Shown here: one piece after another, positions 25,780-34,509 of the stretch
Layout of the letters: every line of letters begins with the position of its first letter
Position numbering within the stretch: the stretch's first letter is position 1
DNA from: Myxococcales bacterium
GTDB lineage: Bacteria > Myxococcota_A > Polyangia > Polyangiales > Houyiibacteriaceae
Reading direction: 5' to 3'
NCBI GenBank assembly: GCA_019637115.1
Contig: JAHBWH010000069.1
Span: forward strand, 1 to 37,968
DNA length: 37,968 nt
Notes under the pieces: generated by a model
The model's input: the letters and a program-made list of their open reading frames with translations, nothing else
The model's database searches: none
What the model was told of the DNA's origin: nothing
Translations under genes and position numbers: made by a program

Positions 25780-26369
25780 TGACCCTTCTCGCGATCGATG
25801 CCCGGGTGCGTCGGGTCACCCGGCTCATGGCGAGGGTTCGCCGTCAGGAACGTGCCGTCGCGCCCGGGGAGGTTGAGCAGCGTGTCCTTGTCGTAGAGGA
25901 AGTGGTCACGCGCCGTCGAGGGCGGCATGTGCAGCCCCGTGTCCATCCGGATCGCGTCGCACGGGCAGGCTTCGACGCAGTAGCCGCAGTAGATGCAGCG
26001 GAGCTCGTCGATGGTGAAGACCGCCGGGTAACGCTCGTAGCCGTGGCGCGGATCGTCCTCGCCATACTCCGCCGCCTCGATGTGGATGCACTGCGCCGGG
26101 CAGGCGGTGCTGCAGCAGAGGCAAGCGACGCAGCGCGGCGAGCCGTCCGCACGCTGGGTGAGGCGGTGAATGCCCCGGAAGCGCGCGGGGTACTCCCGCT
26201 TCTCCTCCGGATAGCAGACCGTCGCGATCTCCTTCTTCTCCTCGGGACCGAAGGTGTTCTTGAAGAACCGCTTCGAGGTGACGATGAGGCCCTTCGCGAT
26301 CTCGGGCACGTACATCTGCTCGAGCGCGGTGCGCTTCTTCTTCTCGATGACCTTGACGCCGATGGCCAT
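25776..26369 (-). CDS. nuoI: NADH-quinone oxidoreductase subunit I
   Basis: Fe-S subunit of complex I that carries clusters N6a and N6b in the peripheral arm; 197 residues. Two 4Fe-4S motifs are complete: CVACLCCSTACP (from Cys80) and CIYCGYCVEACP (from Cys125). The N-terminal EIAKGLIVTSKRFFKNTF is the amphipathic segment that lies against the membrane, and EKREYPARFRGIHRL is typical. The ATG at 26369 lies 11 nt after nuoH. The frame upstream is shadow. Confidence 0.96.
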   Translation of the reverse strand: MAIGVKVIEKKKRTALEQMYVPEIAKGLIVTSKRFFKNTFGPEEKKEIATVCYPEEKREYPARFRGIHRLTQRADGSPRCVACLCCSTACPAQCIHIEAAEYGEDDPRHGYERYPAVFTIDELRCIYCGYCVEACPCDAIRMDTGLHMPPSTARDHFLYDKDTLLNLPGRDGTFLTANPRHEPGDPTHPGIDREKGH

Positions 26370-26380
26370 GTCGTTGCCTC

Positions 26381-27817
26381 TCAGGTCCAGAGCAGGACGA
26401 TGATGCCCGTCAGGAGGATGTTGGCGATGGAGAGCGGGAGCAGGCCCTTCCAGCAGACCTTCATGATCTGGTCGTAGCGGAAGCGCGGGAGGGTCCAGCG
26501 GATCATCAGCTGGAGCCACATCAGGATCGCGATCTTCAGGAGGAAGGCGATGACCTGGATGACGATGACCGCCCAGTGCTGGAGCGCGATCGTGTCCTGG
26601 ATGACCCAATCGGTCATCGGGATGACGAGCTCCCACGTCCCCGGCAGGTCGAAGCCGCTTCGGTAGAGGAAGGGAACGTCCCAGCCGCCGAAGAAGAGCA
26701 CCGTGGCGAGCGCACCGAGCACGACGACCTCCACGAACTCACCCGCGAAGAACATGCCGAACTTCATGCCCGAGTATTCGGTGAGGTAGCCACCGACGAG
26801 CTCGCTCTCGCCCTCTGGCAGGTCGAAGGGGACGCGCTTGGTCTCCGCGATCGCGGCGAAGAGGTAGAGCACGCACGCGATCGTGAGCGGTGGGATGAAG
26901 ATTCCCCAGATCCCCGCCTCGTGCTGCCACATGACGATCTCCTCGAGCCGGAGGCTGTCGTAGATCATGAAGCAGGGGACGATGGTCAGGCCGAGCGCGA
27001 CCTCGTAGGAGACCATCTGGCTCGCGGCGCGCAGACCGCCCATCAGCGAGTATTTGTTGTCGGAGGAGTAACCGCCGATGGCGGCGCCGACGACGCCGGT
27101 GCCGGCGATGGCGAAAATGAAGAGGATGCCGATGTCGAGCGACGCGATCTGCATCGGAATCGCTGTCGCCACGCCGCCACTCCCGTCGCACGCCATGACC
27201 GTCGCCACGTCGCGCGGGACGACGTCGGTCGCGCACTCGAGAAAGAGCGTGTCGGCGAAGGGCACGACCGCGAACGCCGCGATCGCCGTCACCATCGTCA
27301 GGATCGGCGCGATGCTGAAGAGGAGCTTGTCCGCTTTCGGCGGCACGAAGTCCTCTTTGAAGATCATCTTGATGGCATCGGCGAGCGGGTGAAGCAGACC
27401 GAGGAGCGCGATCTTGCCGCCGCTCTCGACGATACCTCCGTGGACCTTGTGGCCCACGCGCGCCAGCACGCCGAGGATGCCGAAGCCCACGACCGCCAGG
27501 TAGTAGGTCTTCGCCTCTTGGCCGAAGAGCGTCTCGCGCGACGAGAGCAGGAGGATGACGAGCGCCACGATCGCGAGACCCGCCGCGAAGAAGGACCCGA
27601 AGATGCCAGCCTCGAGCGGCTTGAGGGTCAACCTCAGGCCCTCGACCACGCTCCGGGGCAACGGGATGTGCGCGCGGTGCGGGCCGACGCGGTCCTGCAT
27701 CATCGCGCTCTGGCGGCGCTCGGCCCAGAGGAGGACCGGGGCGAAGGCGCCGACCGCGACGATGACCACGAAGAGGATCTTCGCGATGGCGAGGAGGATC
27801 TGGGTGAAGAGGTCCAT
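26381..27817 (-). CDS. nuoH: NADH-quinone oxidoreductase subunit H, enlarged
   Basis: Membrane subunit at the quinone-binding interface of complex I. Hallmarks: WAERRQSAMMQDRVGPHRAH, LADAIKMIFKED, SSDNKYSLMGGLRAASQMVSYEV, PFDLPEGESELVGGYLTEYSGMKFG and LPRFRYDQIMKVCWKGLLPL. The protein is 478 residues against about 325-350 in well-known NuoH. The extra length is mainly an insertion at about residues 51-141, between the GPHR loop and LADAIK, with two predicted helices (about 72-92 and 104-120). A smaller loop at about 190-224 holds Cys195 and Cys210. It starts 5 nt after nuoG. Confidence 0.94.
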   Translation of the reverse strand: MDLFTQILLAIAKILFVVIVAVGAFAPVLLWAERRQSAMMQDRVGPHRAHIPLPRSVVEGLRLTLKPLEAGIFGSFFAAGLAIVALVILLLSSRETLFGQEAKTYYLAVVGFGILGVLARVGHKVHGGIVESGGKIALLGLLHPLADAIKMIFKEDFVPPKADKLLFSIAPILTMVTAIAAFAVVPFADTLFLECATDVVPRDVATVMACDGSGGVATAIPMQIASLDIGILFIFAIAGTGVVGAAIGGYSSDNKYSLMGGLRAASQMVSYEVALGLTIVPCFMIYDSLRLEEIVMWQHEAGIWGIFIPPLTIACVLYLFAAIAETKRVPFDLPEGESELVGGYLTEYSGMKFGMFFAGEFVEVVVLGALATVLFFGGWDVPFLYRSGFDLPGTWELVIPMTDWVIQDTIALQHWAVIVIQVIAFLLKIAILMWLQLMIRWTLPRFRYDQIMKVCWKGLLPLSIANILLTGIIVLLWT

Positions 27818-27822
27818 CGGTC

Positions 27823-29427
27823 TCAGGCCGTCGCTTGCGGCTGCTCGGCCGCGGGCTTGGTTGCGTTCATGTCCTTGCGGACGTCACCGGTGCGCTCGTA
27901 GCCGAGGTCGAAGCCGAGCTCGCGGCCGACCGCGACGAGGGTGCGCCACGCCGGCTCGATCCCTTCCGGGCTCGGCACCGCGCGCTCGAAGGTCTGCGCG
28001 AGGCCGTCGGCGTTCACGAAGGTGCCGAAGGTCTCGGCCCAGCTCGCGACCGGGACCTGCAACGAGGCCGCCCGGACGAGGGGCCCGTCGTTGCTGGCGA
28101 GCGTGATCACGACGTCCAGCTTCTCGAGCGCGGCGAGCGCCCCCGCGGCCTCTCCGCCGTGATGACCGAGCGCGAGCACCGCGCTCACCTGACCCGCGAG
28201 CACGTCCCCGATCAGGTCGTCGAGGTCGCCGAGGGCGCGCCCCGCGACCTTCTCGGCGCCCGCGCGGTTCGGGTTCGGATCCGGGTGCTTGAGGATGTCG
28301 TCACCCGTCCAGCCCATGTCCTCGGCCTGCCGCGCGGCGAGGTAGAGGCGACTCGCCCCGAAGCGCTCGGCGAAGCGCGCGAGCACGAAGTTGTCCTCGG
28401 AGGACATCCCCGCGCCGAGCACGATCGCCAGCTTGCCCCGATCGGTCAGCCCCTCGAGCTTCGCGGCCACCTCGGCCGCGGCCTCCTCGGGCAGCAGCTT
28501 CTCGATGTCGGCGCCGCGGCCGAGCACCGGCGTCACGAGCCGTCCCTCGTGGACCTCCGAGTAGGTCATCATCCCGGCGTCACACATCCAGAAGCGGTTG
28601 ACCGCCATGTTGTCCCGCGGGCGCAGGCGATAGACCTTGCCGTAGCGTGGGTCGTGATCGACGTGGGTGTTGCAGCCACGCGCGCAGCCGGTGCAGACGC
28701 CCTCGGCGCTCTTGAGGAACCACACCCGCGCCTTGAAGCGGAAGTCACGGCTCGTGAGTGCGCCGACCGGGCAGACGTGCTCGGTCATCAGCGAGTAGTC
28801 GTGATCGAGCTCGCGGCCGGGCGCGAGGACGATCTCGTTCCGGTTGCCCCGCTCGCGCATGTCGAGGACATGGTCCTGGGCGAGCTCGTCGCAGACCCGG
28901 ATGCAGCGCGTGCACATGATGCAGCGCTCGGCGTCGTAGACGATCGTCGGGCCGAAGCGGACCCCCTTGGGCTTGTGCACGGGCTCGGTGCGCTTGCGCT
29001 TGAGCGTGTGCTGGTGCTCCTCGTAGTAGTCCTGGAGCTTGCACTCGCCGGCCTGGTCGCAGATAGGGCAATCGACGGGGTGGTTGAGGAGCAGGAGCTC
29101 CTGGACCGCCGCCTGCGCCTTCTGGACCTCGGCGCCGACCGAGTCGACGTCGGCGCCCTCCTCGGCGGCTTGTTGGCAGGCCGGGACGAGCTTGGGCTTC
29201 GTGTCGGGCACGTAAGCCTTCTTCTTCTCGTCCCACTTGAGGATCGGCATCGCCATCGGGCGGCCGCTCTTCACGTGCACGAGGCACATCCGGCAGTTCG
29301 CGGCGACGCTCAGGCCGGGGTGCCAGCAGTAGTGCGGGATCTCGACGCCCGCGCGCCAGGCTGCGCGGATGATGGTGTCCCCCTTCTCGAAGGGGATCTC
29401 CTGGCCGTTGAGCTTGAAGGTCGGCAT
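27823..29427 (-). CDS. nuoG: NADH-quinone oxidoreductase subunit G
   Basis: 534 residues from the ATG at 29427. The 2Fe-2S ferredoxin domain has Cys34, 45, 48 and 84. Next is the His-Cys cluster site HPVDCPICDQAGEC (His116, Cys120, 123, 129), then CIMCTRCIRVC with CPVGALTS. A further motif, CTGCARGC plus a Cys in WMCDAG, matches the N7 cluster site kept in some bacteria. The molybdopterin-like C-terminal domain is much shorter than in the ~900-residue E. coli protein. A GTG at 29475 overlapping nuoD is possible, but MPTFKLNGQEIPF is the natural N-terminus. Confidence 0.94.
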   Translation of the reverse strand: MPTFKLNGQEIPFEKGDTIIRAAWRAGVEIPHYCWHPGLSVAANCRMCLVHVKSGRPMAMPILKWDEKKKAYVPDTKPKLVPACQQAAEEGADVDSVGAEVQKAQAAVQELLLLNHPVDCPICDQAGECKLQDYYEEHQHTLKRKRTEPVHKPKGVRFGPTIVYDAERCIMCTRCIRVCDELAQDHVLDMRERGNRNEIVLAPGRELDHDYSLMTEHVCPVGALTSRDFRFKARVWFLKSAEGVCTGCARGCNTHVDHDPRYGKVYRLRPRDNMAVNRFWMCDAGMMTYSEVHEGRLVTPVLGRGADIEKLLPEEAAAEVAAKLEGLTDRGKLAIVLGAGMSSEDNFVLARFAERFGASRLYLAARQAEDMGWTGDDILKHPDPNPNRAGAEKVAGRALGDLDDLIGDVLAGQVSAVLALGHHGGEAAGALAALEKLDVVITLASNDGPLVRAASLQVPVASWAETFGTFVNADGLAQTFERAVPSPEGIEPAWRTLVAVGRELGFDLGYERTGDVRKDMNATKPAAEQPQATA

Positions 29428-29455
29428 CGGACGCTGTCTCTTTCGAGGGCCCGCC

Positions 29456-30676
<1,221 letters not shown>

Positions 30677-30715
30677 GTGCCTCTGTGCCCGTTGGAGAGA
30701 AGAAAGAAAGTCGGC

Positions 30716-31411
30716 TCAGCTTTCACCGGCTCGCGCGGCGGCGAGCTCCTCGGCCTGCGCCTCGGCGACCTCCGAGTCGCTGAGCGCGCGCCGCTGGCCT
30801 ACCTGGAGCCCGATCGCGGGCGAGACCTGCTCGTCGCGCCCCGCGAGGCGCGCCTCCCAGTCGATGCGCGCGAAGGGCTGCCCCTCTTCGATGCCGAAAG
30901 GGGGGAGCTTCAGGGTGTCGTCGACGTCGCGGTACTCCACGAGGGGCTGCACCCGATCGATCGGGTAGTCCTTGCGGAGCGGGAAGCCCTCGAACTCTTC
31001 GTAGAGGAGGATGCGACGGAGGTCCTTGTGGCCCTCGAACGCGATCCCGAACATGTCCCAGACCTCGCGCTCGGCCCAGTTCGCCCCTGGCCACACCGTC
31101 GTGAGCGTCGGGAGCTTCTCGCCGTCCTTCACGTACGTCTTCACGCGGATGCGATGCTTCTTGTCGAGCGAGCGCACGAGCAGCAGCACGTCGAAGCGCG
31201 GCTCACCCTGCATCTCGCGCTCGGGCCAGTCCACCGCCGTCAGGTCGGTGAAGTGGTCCATCGACAGCTCCGGGTCGTCGCGCAGGAAGGTCGCGACGGA
31301 GACCCAATGCTTCGGCGCGACCACGACCTCCTCGTCGCCGCGAAAGCTCGCGGTCTCGAGGATCACGTCGCCGAGCTCCTTCTGGAGCCGGGTGATGACC
31401 TTCTTGCTCAT
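30716..31411 (-). CDS. nuoC: NADH-quinone oxidoreductase subunit C
   Basis: 30-kDa-type subunit of the complex I peripheral arm; 231 residues. Diagnostic segments: FTDLTAVDWPE, RIRVKTYV, PTLTTVWPGANWAEREVWDMFGIAFEGHKDLRRILL and FEGFPLRKDYPI. The C-terminal ~35 residues are Ala/Glu-rich and extend beyond the usual domain. The ATG overlaps the nuoB stop by 4 nt (ATGA). Confidence 0.95.
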   Translation of the reverse strand: MSKKVITRLQKELGDVILETASFRGDEEVVVAPKHWVSVATFLRDDPELSMDHFTDLTAVDWPEREMQGEPRFDVLLLVRSLDKKHRIRVKTYVKDGEKLPTLTTVWPGANWAEREVWDMFGIAFEGHKDLRRILLYEEFEGFPLRKDYPIDRVQPLVEYRDVDDTLKLPPFGIEEGQPFARIDWEARLAGRDEQVSPAIGLQVGQRRALSDSEVAEAQAEELAAARAGES

Positions 31412-31974
31412 TCGCCCTCCTTACCGCGGCCGAGGCCGCGGCGGACGCGGAGCTGCGCGAGCTCGGGGACCTCGCGAGGCGGGACGCTCACCGGCTCGCG
31501 GTTGCCCTTCTCGATCTTCTCCATGAGGAGCATGAGCCCGTCGAGGACGGCCTCCGGGCGCGGCGGGCAGCCGGGGATGTACACGTCGACGGGGACGATC
31601 TTGTCGACGCCGGGGATGGTCGTGTAGTTGTCGTAGAAGCCGCCGCAGCTCGCGCACGTCCCGAAGGCGACGACCCATTTGGGCTCCGTCATCTGCTCGT
31701 AGATGCGCTTGAGCGCCGGCCCCTGGCGCTGGCTGATCGTCCCGACCACCCAGAGCACGTCGCTCTGGCGCGGGCTGAAGCGCGGCGCCTCGGCGCCGAA
31801 GCGCGCGATGTCGTAGCGCGGCGAGGCGACCGCGAAGAACTCCATGCCGCAGCAGGCGGTCGCGAAGGGGTACTGGAAGAGCGAGTACTTCCGTGCCCAC
31901 GCGAGCAAGGCTTCGAGCTTGGTGGTGACGAAGCCGTCGTTCGGGCTGCCGCCCAGAACCTTCATCGTTCCCAT
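31408..31974 (-). CDS. nuoB: NADH-quinone oxidoreductase subunit B
   Basis: PSST-type subunit that carries terminal cluster N2, which reduces quinone; 188 residues. Cluster ligands sit in ATACCGMEFF, GTCASCGG and PGCPPRPEA. YDIARFGAEAPRFSPRQSDVLWVVGTIS is typical. The start at 31974 has AGGGAG 7 nt upstream and overlaps nuoA by 13 nt. ATG 31965 overlaps the nuoA stop as ATGA and is also plausible (three residues shorter). Confidence 0.95.
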   Translation of the reverse strand: MGTMKVLGGSPNDGFVTTKLEALLAWARKYSLFQYPFATACCGMEFFAVASPRYDIARFGAEAPRFSPRQSDVLWVVGTISQRQGPALKRIYEQMTEPKWVVAFGTCASCGGFYDNYTTIPGVDKIVPVDVYIPGCPPRPEAVLDGLMLLMEKIEKGNREPVSVPPREVPELAQLRVRRGLGRGKEGE

Positions 31975-32321
31975 TCGAGGGCTCCCTTCTTCCACTCGTA
32001 GACGAGGGTGATGGCCAGCACGGCGAGGAAGATCACCATCGCGACGAAGCCCACCCAACCGAGATCTCGGAAGAGGGCCGCCCACGGGTAGATGAACGCC
32101 GCTTCGATGTCGAAGACGACGAAGGAGATCGCCGTCAGGTAGAACTTCACGCTCTGGCGGAGGTGGCTCGCGCCCGTGGTGTTCGAGCCCGACTCGTAGG
32201 GCAAGAGCTTCTCGGGCGTGGGCTTCTTGGGGCCGGCGAGCGAGGTCGCCGTGAACATACCGAGGGCCACCAGGGTGGCCACCAGCAGCATCAAAAAGAC
32301 GGGGAGGTAAGCGCTGAGCAT
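31962..32321 (-). CDS. nuoA: NADH-quinone oxidoreductase subunit A
   Basis: Small membrane subunit, 119 residues, three helices. PYESGSNTTGASHLRQSVKFYLTAISFVVFDIEAAFIYPWA is the family signature; where many NuoA have a Cys in the loop (PYECG), this one has Ser. First gene of the nuo operon, with a promoter upstream at 32397-32425. Confidence 0.93.
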   Translation of the reverse strand: MLSAYLPVFLMLLVATLVALGMFTATSLAGPKKPTPEKLLPYESGSNTTGASHLRQSVKFYLTAISFVVFDIEAAFIYPWAALFRDLGWVGFVAMVIFLAVLAITLVYEWKKGALEWER

Positions 32322-32360
32322 CGGGCGGCGGGCTCCAGGCTGCCGTGGCAGGGCGAATTC

Positions 32361-32394
32361 CTCTGAATTCGCGACAATCTGCCGAGATTCAGAG
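32361..32394. promoter_or_regulatory. Dyad at the predicted nuo transcription start
   Basis: CTCTGAAT (32361-32368) and ATTCAGAG (32387-32394) are perfect complements 18 nt apart. The right arm begins 2 bp from the predicted -10 box, so the dyad spans the predicted start site. It could be a repressor operator or a 5' leader hairpin. Confidence 0.5.
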
Positions 32395-32396
32395 CG

Positions 32397-32425
32397 CTTG
32401 TAGCGTCGCGCCGAGGTCCCGTCAA
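32397..32425 (-). promoter_or_regulatory. Sigma70-type promoter of the nuo operon
   Basis: On the minus strand TTGACG (32425-32420), a 17-nt spacer and TACAAG (32402-32397). The leader to the nuoA ATG would be about 70 nt. Confidence 0.65.
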
Positions 32426-32560
32426 TCGAGTCCGTTCGGGAGACGCGCGTCGAGCGCCGGCGGAGTGGTGGTGCGCGGGCGACTGTGCGATGGTCCGCCG
32501 CCGACGGGGAGCGCCCAGCGCCCCGCGTGACGACGTGAGAACGACGTGAGGGGAGAGACG

Positions 32561-34423
32561 TTGAGACACCTCGTGGTCGGCGGCGCCATCGCGCTCGCCT
32601 TCGCAGCCGGCGCGGCAGAAGCTCAGGCCGAGGCTCAGACAGAGGCACCGACGGAGGCACCGACGGAGGCGACGGAGGCCCAAGAGCTCCGCTTCGCCGA
32701 TCGCCTCGAACGATCGGTCGACCGGTTCTTCGCAGACTGGATCGTTGGCCCCATGGCGTCGGTCCTCTTCTTCGACGTCGTCGCTTGGGACGATCCCCCT
32801 GCCCCCGGCGATACCGCCGCGCGTCGCGCCTTCGAGGCCGCGCCCCCGGCGTTCGAGCCGAGCGCGAGCGATCTCGGCTGGGTGCTCAACGCCATCAACC
32901 ACTTCGCGGAGGACAAGCTCGTGTCGATGGTCGGCGAGGACGCCGCGGGGGCGATCGTCCGCGCGCGACCCGCAGAGGGCTTCGCGGACGTCCACGCCAT
33001 CGACGATCTGGAGGGGGTGGGCGCGTGGGAGCGCCACCTCCTGCTCGCCCACGCCCACGCGCTCACCCTGCCCTTCATCGTGCTCTGGCTCGTGCTCGGG
33101 GCGATCTTCTTCACCTTCCGCTACGGCTTCCCGAACCTCCGGGCCTTCGGGCACGCGATCGCCATCACCCGCGGCAAGTTCGACGACCCGGACGACCCGG
33201 GCGAGGTCAGCCACTTCCAGGCGCTCTCGTCGGCCCTCTCGGCGACCGTGGGTCTCGGCAACATTGCGGGCGTGGCGGTCGCCGTGAGCATGGGCGGCCC
33301 CGGCGCCGTGCTCTGGATGATGATCGCGGCGTTCTTCGGGATGTGCTCGAAGTTCTCGGAGTGCACGCTCGGCACTCTCTACCGCGAGGTGGACTCGAAG
33401 GGCCACGTCTCGGGGGGGCCGATGCGGTACCTCGACAAGGGCTTGTCCGAGATGGGCCTCGGCGGGCTCGGGAAGGTGCTCGCGGTCGGCTTCGCGGTGA
33501 TGTGCGTCGGCGGCAGCTTCGGCGGCGGCAACATGTTCCAGGCCAACCAGAGCTGCGCTCAGATCGCGGCCGTCGTGCCTCTCTTCCAGGGTCCCGGGGG
33601 CAAGCTCGTCTACGGCATCGTCCTCGCGTGCTTCGTGGGCGCCGTGATCATCGGCGGCATCAAGCGCATCGGCCGCGTCGCCGAGCTCATCGTGCCGTTC
33701 ATGTGCGGCGTCTACGTGCTGGCGGGCGTCGCGGTCGTGTTGATCCACGCGGCGGACGTGCCCGCCGCGGTCAGCCACATCGCGTCGGAGGCCTTCAGCC
33801 CCCGAGCAGTCGGGGGCGGCATGCTCGGCGTGCTCGTGATTGGCTTCCAGCGCGCGGCCTTCTCGAACGAGGCGGGGGTCGGCTCGGCCTCGATCGCGCA
33901 CGCGGCGGCGACGACGAAGGAGCCGGTCCGCGAGGGCATCGTGGCCCTCCTCGAGCCCTTCATCGACACGATCGTCGTCTGCAGCATGACGGGGCTCGTC
34001 GTCGTCATCACCGGCGTCTACCAGTCGGGCGGCGAGGGCGTCGAGATGACCAGCGCCGCGTTCGACACGGTCATCCCCGGCTTCAAATACGTGCTCACGG
34101 CCGCGGTCGTGCTCTTCGCGTTCTCGACCATGATCAGCTGGAGCTACTACGGCGAGCGGTGCTTCACGTACCTCTTCGGCACGCGCACCTCGATGCTCTA
34201 CCGGCTGATCTTCCTCGGCTTCACCGTGCTCGGCGCGATCCTGAACCTGGGCAACGTCATCGCCTTCTCGGACCTGATGATCCTCGGCATGGCCTTCCCG
34301 AACATCCTTGGCATGGTGTTGCTCTCGGGGAAGGTGCGGCGCGCGTTCGACACGTATTGGAGCGATCTGAAGGCTGGGAAGATGACCCCTCGAACGCAGC
34401 CGTCCTCCGCCCGAGACGCTTGA
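32561..34423 (+). CDS. AGCS-family sodium:amino-acid symporter with exported N-terminal extension
   Basis: Membrane symporter of the alanine/glycine:cation family, importing a small amino acid with Na+. Signatures: ALSATVGLGNIAGVAVAVSMGGPGAVLWMM, GGPMRYLDKGL, IGGIKRIGRVAELIVPFM and AAFSNEAGVGSASIAHAAA. It has 620 residues against about 450-550 usually. The extra N-terminus begins with a signal-like helix (LVVGGAIALAFAAGAAEAQ), then an EAPTEAPTEATEAQE repeat and a soluble region of about 120 residues before the first core helix. TTG 32561 was chosen because GAGGGGAGAG lies at ideal distance; GTG 32546 is the alternative with a poorer site. Divergent from the nuo operon. Confidence 0.88.
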   Translation: MRHLVVGGAIALAFAAGAAEAQAEAQTEAPTEAPTEATEAQELRFADRLERSVDRFFADWIVGPMASVLFFDVVAWDDPPAPGDTAARRAFEAAPPAFEPSASDLGWVLNAINHFAEDKLVSMVGEDAAGAIVRARPAEGFADVHAIDDLEGVGAWERHLLLAHAHALTLPFIVLWLVLGAIFFTFRYGFPNLRAFGHAIAITRGKFDDPDDPGEVSHFQALSSALSATVGLGNIAGVAVAVSMGGPGAVLWMMIAAFFGMCSKFSECTLGTLYREVDSKGHVSGGPMRYLDKGLSEMGLGGLGKVLAVGFAVMCVGGSFGGGNMFQANQSCAQIAAVVPLFQGPGGKLVYGIVLACFVGAVIIGGIKRIGRVAELIVPFMCGVYVLAGVAVVLIHAADVPAAVSHIASEAFSPRAVGGGMLGVLVIGFQRAAFSNEAGVGSASIAHAAATTKEPVREGIVALLEPFIDTIVVCSMTGLVVVITGVYQSGGEGVEMTSAAFDTVIPGFKYVLTAAVVLFAFSTMISWSYYGERCFTYLFGTRTSMLYRLIFLGFTVLGAILNLGNVIAFSDLMILGMAFPNILGMVLLSGKVRRAFDTYWSDLKAGKMTPRTQPSSARDA

Positions 34424-34463
34424 CGCTCCGCGTCAGAACGCGCGACCATGGAGGACTTCGAGA

Positions 34464-34482
34464 GCGGCGCCCCGAGCGCCGC
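34464..34482 (+). terminator. GC-rich hairpin between symporter and kinase genes
   Basis: GCGGCGC (34464-34470), loop CCCGA and GCGCCGC (34476-34482) form a perfect 7-bp stem 40 nt after the symporter stop. No T-tract follows, so it may only attenuate read-through into the kinase gene. Confidence 0.35.
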
Positions 34483-34509
34483 GGAGAGGGCGCCCGCGCG
34501 CCGGTGACG

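Noticed and set aside
32785-34509. Upstream extension of the second kinase frame through the symporter gene
   Set aside because: The translation is Arg/Gly-rich with no domain while the symporter frame is well conserved; the kinase begins at its zinc-ribbon region near 34510.
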